Positions 1-8,220 of a stretch of DNA of 32,692 nt are shown here, piece by piece. Position 1 is the first letter of the stretch, and each line of letters starts with the position of its first letter. Origin of the DNA: Acidobacteriaceae bacterium (GTDB lineage Bacteria > Acidobacteriota > Terriglobia > Bryobacterales > Bryobacteraceae). Below the pieces are notes generated by a model. The model did not search any database. It saw only the letters and a program-made list of their open reading frames with translations, and was not told where the DNA came from. The DNA lies in the NCBI GenBank assembly GCA_019244945.1, contig JAFASD010000434.1, positions 1 to 32,692 of the forward strand. The letters are read 5' to 3'. The translations under genes and the position numbers were made by a program.

Positions 1-2
1 TC

Positions 3-788
3 GCGATTGGAACGCCTGAAGGCGTCATAAACGTTTCGATTTCTACGCCGGGTGCAAAGCACAAAGAGAACCCGTGCGCCGTACCCGATAGTGTGCAGGC
101 CGATGTTGTTGATGGAGTTGGCGTGGTCAAGATCCCGCTTTTTCCAGGGAAATTGGGCATCGATTTTGCTCGTGAACTGTCCAGTACTTTCGACCGATTC
201 AACGGCGTGGATCGCCTGGTGGTCGATCTAAGAGGTAATCCGGGTGGTGGAATCGGCGGCTTGCGCCTAATGAGTCTTATGGTGCCCGGCAAAGCACCAG
301 TAGGTTTCAGTATCGATCGCGCAACCGCGGAGCGCGGCTTTGATAAAACCGACCTTCCCCGTTTTGGAAGACTTCCGGCTTCAAAATTTGAGATACCCTT
401 GCTCGCTCTGCGCTTTGCACGAAAGAAATCCGTGGTGCTCGTCACTGAAGGCCTCGGACCTCGACAGTTTCACGGCCATATTGTGGTGCTCGTAAATGAG
501 CACACTGCGTGTGCATCTGAAATGGTTGCGCTATTTGCACGCGAAGAGGCAGGTGCAAAGATCGTTGGGATGACGACGCCTGGCAAACTCGTGTCTCATA
601 CCGGATTCAACGTTGGTCACGGTTTCACGCTCGCATTGCCCGTGGCCGCATACAGCAGTTGGAAGGGAACGCGTTTGGACGGAGATGGCATCGTGCCTGA
701 TTTTACTGTCGATTGGTCGTACTCGGATGCGCGAAAGGGCGTCGACAAACAACTCTCATCGGCGGTTAGCGTCTGCAAATCTGAGTGA
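3..788 (+). CDS. S41-family (C-terminal processing-like) peptidase, 5' end outside window
   Basis: The frame is open from base 3, so the gene starts upstream of the window and only about 261 residues are visible. The motif VVDLRGNPGGG is the strand-turn typical of the S41 (tail-specific protease) fold, and NEHTACASEM occupies the place of the nucleophile segment. A Lys sits 22 residues after the Glu of that segment (in PGK), the spacing I recall for the Ser-Lys dyad of E. coli Prc. On that alignment the nucleophile position is Cys (codon 510-512), not Ser. The visible part would cover the catalytic core; any signal peptide or PDZ domain would be upstream. It converges with the minus-strand operon and shows no link to the secretion genes. 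Family assignment is good; activity is uncertain. Confidence 0.8.
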   Translation, partial: AIGTPEGVINVSISTPGAKHKENPCAVPDSVQADVVDGVGVVKIPLFPGKLGIDFARELSSTFDRFNGVDRLVVDLRGNPGGGIGGLRLMSLMVPGKAPVGFSIDRATAERGFDKTDLPRFGRLPASKFEIPLLALRFARKKSVVLVTEGLGPRQFHGHIVVLVNEHTACASEMVALFAREEAGAKIVGMTTPGKLVSHTGFNVGHGFTLALPVAAYSSWKGTRLDGDGIVPDFTVDWSYSDARKGVDKQLSSAVSVCKSE

Positions 789-1069
789 TTTCAGATCTCC
801 CAGCCATGGACCCGAAAGCCCGGAAGTGCGCGAATCTGCACGGCACCGAGCTCTGTTCGCAAACGCGAGAGCATAGAGATATGTACGCCCGCACGCGCGA
901 AGAGTTTCTCGAAATCCTAGTCGATTTCGGACTAAGCTCCGGGGATTGAGACTACGAACCACGATTTTATGCTCCGGCGGCGAATGGCTTATGTGCTGCT
1001 GCTTGTCCTATCTTTGGTGGCCGACTTGCGTCAGTTGGCAGTTGAATATACTTTCTGTTTTTCCTCAAC

Positions 1070-2932
1070 TTACAACTGTAGGCCGATTTTAAGTACAACT
1101 TTCTTACTCGCTTCAAGCCATTCTGAGTTCAATTCCAGCAGTAGTTCTATTTCAGCTGTGCCCGGATTTCCCTCGACGTCTCTGACCTGAACCATCGTTC
1201 TTGCGAGCGGGAGCGTTGACGAATAGGGGAATTGAAGGTTGCGTCGACCTTTGCCTGGATGATCAACATATTGCTCAATCCATGCAGCAACCTCGTGCTG
1301 CAACTCGATGCTCGAACGTCCTTTGTTCTGCCACTGCATCCCTTCGATGCTATGGGCAATCTGACATGCCACTAATAGATGTTCCAATTCGCGTGATGTC
1401 AATGCTTCGGGAGAGCACACGCGCTGTTGATCTGAACTCTTCGGTGATTCGATTTCGTATAACGTTGGAATTTTCCAAAATACAGCCGCTCCGGTCCCGC
1501 GATCATATTCGAGTACTGCAAATCCTTGTTTAGAAAGCGCCGCGCCTGCAGAACGGGATAGCAGACCTTCGATGGGAGGCACCGTTTTGAAAAAAGCATT
1601 TTCCGCAATCGGAGAATGAGGCTGGAGCCCCGGAACTCTACCGTTCCTTAAGCCATGCATTTCTAAGCACCAGCCACGTTGCGCATAAGCCGTGATCATG
1701 CACGTACCGATTGCGTACGCAGCGTTTGACCACAAATAGTCCGACACTTTGGCTAGAGTCTCGGTATGCTTCCAGTTTGTGCGCGGGGACGTGTGATCCA
1801 AATAGGGATTGCGGAGTCTAATGCGCGGCAACGTCAATATGCAATATGAAGACTCTCGCGCTTTTCGAAACTCACGCCAGCCATACGACGAATCGTATGC
1901 GCATCTGTCGTCCCAATAGGTAGGGTCTTGCGAGAGTTCGGCAAACGATTTAGCTCCGAATGCATTGGGACCGATTGCGGAAATGATCGGTGCGTGTGCT
2001 ATCGCGGCAGCCGCACAGAGTCGTTCGAGCAGAAATGCATCTGGGTCGTTGACGTGGGGAGTGAATTCGTAGTCGGCGATCATCGCCAGACAAGGTCTAG
2101 CACGGGTGGGCCTATCTCTCTGAACGCGTTCCGCAGAATGGAACAGTAGTAATTTGCTCGACAGCTCCGATGATCGTTCAACTTCTCGAATCGTACTCAA
2201 CAGATCGTGCTTCGTTGCATGAATGACCTCAATTGCAACCAGCGGCTCGAAGTGTTCTTTAGTCGCTCGCTGTAGGTCCGACATAATCCAGTGCATTTCG
2301 TCGCGATTTACAGTGCGTTCGCCGTTCGCGTTTTCTCTTGGGTCGATATAACGATTTTCTGAATACTCCAGCAAGTATTCGAGACCGCGCCAGCTCGCCT
2401 CTAAAGACTGAAATTCTGGATGATGTAGAATCTCGTTAACTTGAGTTGACAAGATTCCTGGTATTTCAGGTTTGCTGCCGTGAGGTTCGTCCAGGAGGTT
2501 TCGCAATGCCGGCAGACATTCGACAATGTGGCTGGGACCAAAGTCGTCCATACATTCGAACCAGAGTTCCGCCTGCAGAACTTCCGCTGAACTCATCTCT
2601 TGTGATCGCCGGCACATGTGATTCAGAACGGCGATCTGAATACCAGGAGTCCCCACATAGTCAAAAACGGTCTTCGATTGTTGTCCCCGCGCTTTTTCCA
2701 GATCCTTTCTCGTCTTCGGCAAAGTCAGTTTCGTGAGAGGATGCGATTTCGCCTCGTTGCTCACGCGCCCTCTTCCAGGATCTGTTAAAGCACGAACAGG
2801 ATTAAGAGGGTTGTTCCCCGCGAAGTCTCCGATAACCAAAACTCTGACCGGAAGATCCGGCAAAAAGACACGCTCTACTCGCGTTTTGCGGGGTCGCCAG
2901 TGTTCTCCAGAGGGAGATTTTTTCGTTCGCAT
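1070..2932 (-). CDS. TssB-TssC fusion: single-chain T6SS sheath-like protein
   Basis: One uninterrupted 620-residue frame. Residues about 17-150 look like the small sheath protein TssB (RVLVIGDF at 30-37; FECMDDFGPSHIV at 125-137, followed by a Leu-rich helix). Residues about 163-620 look like the large sheath protein TssC (ILHHPEF at 168-174 with a following WRGLEYLL; AMIADYEF at 283-290; then a body collinear with the TssC at 10208-11770). The TssB C-terminal helices and about 95 residues of the TssC N-terminus are missing at the joint. The GGxPxG turn seen in the canonical TssC is here RARPCL. It is the last gene of the kinase operon. No clear ribosome binding site precedes the ATG. A standard sheath role is doubtful because separate TssB and TssC exist nearby; a cap, adaptor or regulatory role is inference only. 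Confidence 0.85.
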   Translation of the reverse strand: MRTKKSPSGEHWRPRKTRVERVFLPDLPVRVLVIGDFAGNNPLNPVRALTDPGRGRVSNEAKSHPLTKLTLPKTRKDLEKARGQQSKTVFDYVGTPGIQIAVLNHMCRRSQEMSSAEVLQAELWFECMDDFGPSHIVECLPALRNLLDEPHGSKPEIPGILSTQVNEILHHPEFQSLEASWRGLEYLLEYSENRYIDPRENANGERTVNRDEMHWIMSDLQRATKEHFEPLVAIEVIHATKHDLLSTIREVERSSELSSKLLLFHSAERVQRDRPTRARPCLAMIADYEFTPHVNDPDAFLLERLCAAAAIAHAPIISAIGPNAFGAKSFAELSQDPTYWDDRCAYDSSYGWREFRKARESSYCILTLPRIRLRNPYLDHTSPRTNWKHTETLAKVSDYLWSNAAYAIGTCMITAYAQRGWCLEMHGLRNGRVPGLQPHSPIAENAFFKTVPPIEGLLSRSAGAALSKQGFAVLEYDRGTGAAVFWKIPTLYEIESPKSSDQQRVCSPEALTSRELEHLLVACQIAHSIEGMQWQNKGRSSIELQHEVAAWIEQYVDHPGKGRRNLQFPYSSTLPLARTMVQVRDVEGNPGTAEIELLLELNSEWLEASKKVVLKIGLQL

Positions 2933-3052
2933 AGAAACATCTTCGTGTTTGGAGCAGCTTTTATGCGCCTCCGTAGCGAACGCATTTGTTCTCGGTACGG
3001 GAGCGTCTACTTGAGCCTGTGAAGTGCATGATGTTGAGCGGTCGAGAACACG

Positions 3053-4309
3053 TCACTTACGGAAATCCTGCTCGGTAAGTCCAGGAACTGCGGCAATCTT
3101 CGCGAAACGCATCTGAATGGCACGCTGGCTAGAATCTGGTTTAAGCTGCATGATGGTCGGATATTGGCTTCGCCCGAAGGGTTTGTATTGTGAATATAAG
3201 ATTTCACGGGTAGGCCCGACCTTGAGAGTGCACCTTACCGTTGTCGGTAGCGATTGATCGTTCAGTGTGACGTAGTAGACCGCTAAATCATTTTTCGCTT
3301 GGATCGTGGTAGGTGTTGCCGTTCCAGGATCTGCGAGTAGCTCAACGTTATTCCCACCCAAAATATCCAGGACATTCGGCAGCTGAAAGTCCCGAAAAAG
3401 ACGCACAAAGTCTTGAAGTGATGGTTCTACCCACGCCACCGCCGGTTTGAGCTTTGCTTTGGATCGGGTTGAAGCGTCAATAACAGAGATCGTTTCGTGG
3501 CCAGCACCGTTGATATCCATCAAAGCCATACCAGGAATTTTCCAATTCGCCTTGATGCTCCAGGCCGTGCTCTTTCCGTCTTCCGACCATATTGTTGCTT
3601 CGCCGGAGGCAGTGCCAGAACTCAGGTCCGACATCCCCTCTTTCCCGCCCAGAGCTTGGATTAGCGACGCTAATCGTTGCTTCCCGAATAGATGTCGGGT
3701 CTCCAGCGTGGGTGTCAGAACAAAGCGATCAACCGTCTTTTCCTTATCGGCTTCAAGTAATACCCGAGAAGTTGCAACCTCGTAATTCGGGTTGTGTTTT
3801 GCTATTTGAATTTGGATGGTACCCGGTTGCAGTCCCGAGACAGTCAGTTTCCCGTCAGTGGTCTTGTAATTCGTGGTTTTACCTTTTTCATCTGTTAGCG
3901 AAACCTCGCATTCAGCCGGCACACAAGTGAGGTTAAGGGGGCCTGCGACTTTGATTTTCTTATTAGAGCTTTCGACCTGCTGAGGCCTGAGCGCGTCCAA
4001 AACGCTTGCGGGCGCACCAGCAGCTTTCAACTGATCGAATTCCGAGTCAGTAAGTGGCGCGGCAAGATTTCTTTTCTTGATGGCCAAAACAATGCGGTTC
4101 TCTGGTATTACTTTCCTTTCCACCCACTGCACTACTTCCTGGAACACTATGGGTGGCCCCTGAGTAATATCAGGCGGCCGCGTTCGCTGTCTGGCTCGGG
4201 GAGTTGTTTGACCGCCTCGGGCTTCGAGTGCTGCTTGCGTTGCCACTGGTCCAGACGACGCTACTTGAATCAGGCAAAAGCTCAAAGCGATAATTGCGAA
4301 GAATTTCAT
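3053..4309 (-). CDS. Secreted PEGA-like domain protein
   Basis: The chosen start gives a 418-residue protein opening with MKFFAIIALS and a typical signal peptide (cleavage about residue 19-20). An in-frame start 57 bases further out would bury that signal and overlap the preceding gene. Residues about 65-108 form a helical segment with an LxAAGAP motif. Residues about 125-200 carry a Cys-bounded beta-rich stretch (GPLNLTCVPAECEVSLTD ... GLQPGTIQIQI) resembling PEGA surface domains. The remaining 200 residues are beta-rich and unrecognised, possibly LolA-like. It lies 22 bases after the membrane protein gene and before the TssBC fusion. It is likely periplasmic or on the envelope; its role in the kinase/sheath operon is unknown. 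Confidence 0.7.
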   Translation of the reverse strand: MKFFAIIALSFCLIQVASSGPVATQAALEARGGQTTPRARQRTRPPDITQGPPIVFQEVVQWVERKVIPENRIVLAIKKRNLAAPLTDSEFDQLKAAGAPASVLDALRPQQVESSNKKIKVAGPLNLTCVPAECEVSLTDEKGKTTNYKTTDGKLTVSGLQPGTIQIQIAKHNPNYEVATSRVLLEADKEKTVDRFVLTPTLETRHLFGKQRLASLIQALGGKEGMSDLSSGTASGEATIWSEDGKSTAWSIKANWKIPGMALMDINGAGHETISVIDASTRSKAKLKPAVAWVEPSLQDFVRLFRDFQLPNVLDILGGNNVELLADPGTATPTTIQAKNDLAVYYVTLNDQSLPTTVRCTLKVGPTREILYSQYKPFGRSQYPTIMQLKPDSSQRAIQMRFAKIAAVPGLTEQDFRK

Positions 4310-4331
4310 AGCCCCGTCACAGTGCACTTTC

Positions 4332-5438
4332 CTACGGCACCTCGGTTTCGGCCTTTTTGGCCTCAATCACCGTGTGTCTTAGCTGTCGAGCTTCGCGAAA
4401 ATCGGGATTTCGGCGTAAAAGAAAATCCAGTACGCGTCTTGCTTTGTCGTATTCACCCGCTCTGTACAGCTCTTCAGCTCTTTGCATGACTTCAGCCAAC
4501 GCGCTTTCAGACAGCGGCACCCGCGGCGCCGTAGTTCCTGTGGCTCCCGTGTTCGGAACTCTCGGTAGTAGCGTGGAGTTGTTAATCGATTGCTGTTGTG
4601 ATGATCCGCTAGCCTGGTTTGTCGGAACTTCAGTGGAGCCGGTCTTTGCTATCTGCGGTGCATTCTGTCCCGCATACGACCTGTACGTAGCGGCTTTATC
4701 TTTGTAAGGCTTCGCAGCTTCAGGTGACGTTTGCCTCTGGGCAAGGATTTCCTCCCATTTTGCTAGCGCCGTATAATACCGGGTTTGGAGATCCAGATCT
4801 CTTGGAGGTTGGAAATCTTCTAGTCTTGTGACGTAATTGCCAATCTCATCCATACCGTCTGATTCCGGAGGTGGTGAGTTCAATGCCCATTTCAGCTCTT
4901 GTGATGCGTCGAAGGTCAAGTATTCGCGCTGCATAAAGCCGATGGGAAACGCTCGACCGTCGCGCACAAGCTGCACCTTGATCCAGTGAGGCTCCGTTGC
5001 AGGTAGCTCAAGAACGTGAATCGATTCTCCGCGCTCTGCCTCGTAAAGCGATTTTGATATGAGTGAAGGAGCGACAAAAATTGAAACTCTCGCCGGTTTT
5101 ATCTTTGCTGTCGTTAAAGAGGGTGCCAGAACTGGACGCGATTGAAACATGTCCTTCACGCGACTGGCAACTCCCGTTTCGGCAAGCGCAATCAGAATTA
5201 CAGCGCCGACGAGCGCTGCGGCCGTAACTTTGAGCCAAGTCGGAAATGGCGGGAAAAATACCCGTTCCCAAGAACTGCGACGGAGTTGGTGTAACTTGCG
5301 TTTCTGCCTCGCTAATTCAGCTTCGGCGTGCCGCCACTGTGGTGAGCGTTTTACATCCTCGTCCTTGATAGCCCTTTGGAGTTCCTCTATATCCTTCGTG
5401 ATTTTCTGGATCTCTAATTGCCGGCGGTCAGGACTCAT
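4332..5438 (-). CDS. Membrane-anchored coiled-coil / SH3-like / TPR protein
   Basis: 368 residues. Residues 6-55 are charged and heptad-like (coiled coil). One membrane span lies at about 67-88 (TWLKVTAAALVGAVILIAL). Residues about 111-175 look like a bacterial SH3-type beta domain (ARVSIFVAPSLI ... WIKVQLVRDG). Residues 260-308 are Ser/Thr/Asn/Gln-rich linker. Residues 309-360 form a TPR-like helical pair (AEELYRAGEYDKARRVLDFLL). Its ATG lies inside the end of the kinase gene (11-base overlap), so translation is probably coupled. A kinase partner spanning the inner membrane, with the SH3-like part in the periplasm, fits the layout but is inference. I do not recognise an orthologous family. 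Confidence 0.7.
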   Translation of the reverse strand: MSPDRRQLEIQKITKDIEELQRAIKDEDVKRSPQWRHAEAELARQKRKLHQLRRSSWERVFFPPFPTWLKVTAAALVGAVILIALAETGVASRVKDMFQSRPVLAPSLTTAKIKPARVSIFVAPSLISKSLYEAERGESIHVLELPATEPHWIKVQLVRDGRAFPIGFMQREYLTFDASQELKWALNSPPPESDGMDEIGNYVTRLEDFQPPRDLDLQTRYYTALAKWEEILAQRQTSPEAAKPYKDKAATYRSYAGQNAPQIAKTGSTEVPTNQASGSSQQQSINNSTLLPRVPNTGATGTTAPRVPLSESALAEVMQRAEELYRAGEYDKARRVLDFLLRRNPDFREARQLRHTVIEAKKAETEVP

Positions 5439-7881
5439 TGCTGCCCCGTTCCCTAGAATGTTCGCGAATGCGGGTTACCAACTGTTCTAGAAGTGCTCGT
5501 TTGACCTTTTTCTTCAATTGGAGCAAGCGCGGGTGATTGGGTGCAATGGCCAGCCCATCTGTAACGCGTTGCTCTGCCGATGGCAGTTGCCCTGCCTCTA
5601 TGTCGTTCTCGGCTAGGCTGTAGAGATTTTCTGCCCGAAGCCGACGAGCAAGCCGCCTTTCCGAGAATTCACTGCTGCAAAGCAGTTCGAGCGATTTCGA
5701 GTATTGGCCGGTTTCTCTGGCTGCCCATGCAGACGTCAACGCATTTTCGAAGGTCGGCTGAGAATTCAAACCAGCGCTTACAACTTCTGCCTTCTCCTGA
5801 AGATCGCTATCAGGATCAGATTCAAGGAGGATTCGCGCAAGCACGTCACTTGCAAGCCGATACTCCTCCATTGCTACATAGAGGTTCAATTGCCGGCGTC
5901 GACCCTCAAGCACGACCTGTCTAGCGGCTCGAGCGGGGCTATCCCTAACTCCCAGCACTATCTCCCCCAGATATGGGTGATCTTTCCAAAAGAACCGCAA
6001 AGCGCGCCAATCAGATAACGCTTCGGCAAGACTTGCCGGTCCCTGAGCTGTTTGTCCAGTTTGCCTTAGCGCGAGGAGCGCATCCAAAACCCCGCACACC
6101 GGATGATGGATGTGGACGGCCTTGAGGCTATCCAGTAATTCACGCGCTCTGTCCAGTTTTCCTTCAGCAAGCGTGTGCAGTACCGCGTTGGCCTCTTCTT
6201 CGAACATCCGATGTAAGCTACGAACGTGCTCGCTCTCCGCTCGTGCTAAGTCATCCCCGCCGCAAAAATCCGAATAGGCGTCATACCAAAGCGCGGACTC
6301 CTCATACCGGTGTTGATGACGCGCCGCTTCCGCTTCTTTCAATAGCTTGGTCGCATTATCAAGCTGAATGTTGTCTTCCTGCTCCCGGAGTTCTATGTAA
6401 TCCGATAAACGTAAGAGCTCCAGCGTGCCGCCATACCGCATCCCCTCTTCTATATGTTTCTTTGCGTCCGCGTAGGCGTGAGCGGCGATTTGAGTACTTG
6501 CCTTGGCGGCTTCTGCCATGGGCAATAGCTCACGATGGAACGCAAAGACGCTTGAATGACTAGGGGACCGCCGCATGACTTGATTTGTGATGTTATATGC
6601 ATTTGTGTAATCACCTTCCTTGGCAAGTTGCCGGGCGTATCGGCGCACTGCACCGTCAATTTCGCGACGCAAATCCGTAATCTTAGAAGACGTTTCTCCC
6701 TTGTTCTCGATGGATTCCAATTCTTTCGAAATAGACAGCACTCGGTTAAAATCGCTTTCACTTGTAGCGTGACAGAGTTCGCTGTATAGCTCGTCCACCT
6801 TCTCGTCCAACTGCTTCGCTTCATCCAGGAGTACCGTTAATTGGTCGGGAGTCGCAGGTATGGTGAGTTGGTCTGATCGTGCATTCTGAATGCTTTCCCA
6901 AGCTTTCATGAAATCCTCGGGACTGCGAGGACGATTTTCGGGATCTTTCGCCATCGCCCGATGCACAAGTCGTGCGAAAAGGAGCATCCGCGTTTTCTCT
7001 GGACTCTCCTTGGCATGCTCCAAGGTGTCAATGGGCAAGCAAGGTGGAGGAGGATAAAATTGGATAGCGGCGAGAGCATCTTCCAAGTCTTCTGTTCGAA
7101 CGGTCTTAGACAAGGGGTGCTCACCCATCAATGCTTCATAACAAATCACGCCCAGCGCGTAGATATCGCTCTTCGCCGTAGGGTTGCTAAGTGACTCTGG
7201 CGCCCAGTACAGGGGTGTCCCCGTTGCCATCTCGAGCTCAGGTTCGTTTACAGGCTTGCAGACTCCGAAATCCACCAATGTGACCGCATCGTGCTTCCCG
7301 ACCATGATATTGGCCGGCTTAAGATCCCTATGCAGAAAGCTATTTTCATGGGCGTGCTGAAGCGCCGAGCAAATCTGTTTAAGCATGAAGTACCAGCGAT
7401 CCAAGGGGATCTTGCCTTGCTGCTTGAACAGCGTCTCCAAGGTCTCTCCTTCGACGAATTTCATGACAAGAAACCCATATGCGTTTCCGTCGTTGGAGAA
7501 GGTTCCGAAGTCGTAGAGATCGGCGATATTGGGGTGAGTTAGCGTTGTTAGGGCGTGGAGCTCGTTTGCAAATGTCTGGTCAAGTGAGTTGACAGTTTTG
7601 ACTGCTACCTTTCGTTTCGGGCCGTTCCGCACTTCATAGCCGGAAAATACCTTTCCCATCGATCCGGCTCCAATTTGTTCGACAATTCTCCACTGCTGCT
7701 GTCCGAACAATACAGATGGGACCCGCTCTGTGGAATCCTCGCTTGAACCGAATTCGCTTGTGTTCCAATCGCTGCCGGTGATGGGCTCTTCTGCTGCGAA
7801 TGCCTTGGCTGACATGACTACATGCCTTGGCAACTCGGCCAGCCGCCTCAGGTATTCGGTCGGCTTTTCGTTCAGGAGCAT
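5428..7881 (-). CDS. Serine/threonine protein kinase with long TPR/helical tail
   Basis: A Hanks-type kinase with all key motifs, numbered from the ATG chosen here: Gly-rich loop GAGSMGKV at about 71-78, catalytic Lys in VAVK (K95), HRDLKPAN at 184-191, DFG at 204-206, APE at 227-229. Residues about 340-817 are helical and TPR-like, with no membrane span, so it is probably cytosolic. It heads an operon with the membrane TPR, PEGA and TssBC-fusion genes and is divergent from tssA. It may serve as a T6SS-linked kinase in the broad sense of PpkA, but it lacks the architecture of PpkA. An in-frame TTG at 7902 is possible; the ATG at 7881 is preferred because an AGAGG precedes it by 7 bases. Confidence 0.9.
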   Translation of the reverse strand: MLLNEKPTEYLRRLAELPRHVVMSAKAFAAEEPITGSDWNTSEFGSSEDSTERVPSVLFGQQQWRIVEQIGAGSMGKVFSGYEVRNGPKRKVAVKTVNSLDQTFANELHALTTLTHPNIADLYDFGTFSNDGNAYGFLVMKFVEGETLETLFKQQGKIPLDRWYFMLKQICSALQHAHENSFLHRDLKPANIMVGKHDAVTLVDFGVCKPVNEPELEMATGTPLYWAPESLSNPTAKSDIYALGVICYEALMGEHPLSKTVRTEDLEDALAAIQFYPPPPCLPIDTLEHAKESPEKTRMLLFARLVHRAMAKDPENRPRSPEDFMKAWESIQNARSDQLTIPATPDQLTVLLDEAKQLDEKVDELYSELCHATSESDFNRVLSISKELESIENKGETSSKITDLRREIDGAVRRYARQLAKEGDYTNAYNITNQVMRRSPSHSSVFAFHRELLPMAEAAKASTQIAAHAYADAKKHIEEGMRYGGTLELLRLSDYIELREQEDNIQLDNATKLLKEAEAARHQHRYEESALWYDAYSDFCGGDDLARAESEHVRSLHRMFEEEANAVLHTLAEGKLDRARELLDSLKAVHIHHPVCGVLDALLALRQTGQTAQGPASLAEALSDWRALRFFWKDHPYLGEIVLGVRDSPARAARQVVLEGRRRQLNLYVAMEEYRLASDVLARILLESDPDSDLQEKAEVVSAGLNSQPTFENALTSAWAARETGQYSKSLELLCSSEFSERRLARRLRAENLYSLAENDIEAGQLPSAEQRVTDGLAIAPNHPRLLQLKKKVKRALLEQLVTRIREHSRERGSNES

Positions 7882-7904
7882 GCCACCGCCTCTGGGAGAC
7901 AAAC

Positions 7905-7910
7905 ATTATA
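7905..7910 (-). promoter_or_regulatory. Putative -10 box of the kinase operon
   Basis: TATAAT on the minus strand, 23 bases before the kinase ATG at 7881. Transcription from about 7897 would leave a short leader that still contains the AGAGG ribosome binding site. No good -35 hexamer is visible at 16-18 bases. The same AT-rich core, within a 14-bp motif, recurs between tssK and tssL. Confidence 0.35.
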
Positions 7911-8166
7911 ATACCGGCGATACGACTAAGCGTGGAACTCTTTGCCTGCCAGCCGCGTCGCCTACGCACAGCTGTTAATAGTGCTCGCTAACAGAACGAA
8001 TCTCACGACGAGATGCGCGTGAGTGAAACGAGAGTCGTTGACAAACGCTGAGTACGTGCGGTTGTATCGTGTTCGCCCGACCCTTGAAAAAGTGCCCCAT
8101 TCGTAAGTTCGGTACTTGAGATGCCGTTGAGAACCCAATTCGCCTGCCTTATTCCGTACTCAGATG

Positions 8167-8175
8167 TGATATGAT
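8167..8175 (+). promoter_or_regulatory. Putative extended -10 promoter of tssA operon
   Basis: TGA followed by TATGAT fits an extended -10 (TGn-TATnnT). There is no clear -35 at 17 bases, as is usual for extended -10 promoters. A start at about 8182 would place the AGGAGG (8187-8192) just inside the transcript. An alternative is the TTGACA at 8038, which has only a weak -10. Confidence 0.3.
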
Positions 8176-8220
8176 TATGCGCCCATAGGAGGTTTTCTGA
8201 CGGCGAGCGCCACAGCGATT

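Larger units (their letters stand above)
7882..8220. other. Divergent control region between kinase operon and tssA
   Basis: About 340 bases without a clear gene. It contains a TATAAT on both strands (palindrome ATTATAAT at 7905-7912), a perfect TTGACA at 8038-8043 facing tssA with no strong -10 at normal spacing, a TGATATGAT extended -10-like element ending at 8175, and a strong AGGAGG at 8187-8192. Both transcription units probably start here. Confidence 0.6.

Noticed and set aside
881..949. 22-codon open frame (MYARTREEF ...) in the gap after the S41 gene, overlapping a 7-bp inverted repeat at 910-929
   Set aside because: Too short, weak ribosome site, and the repeat has no T-run, so neither a gene nor a terminator can be supported.
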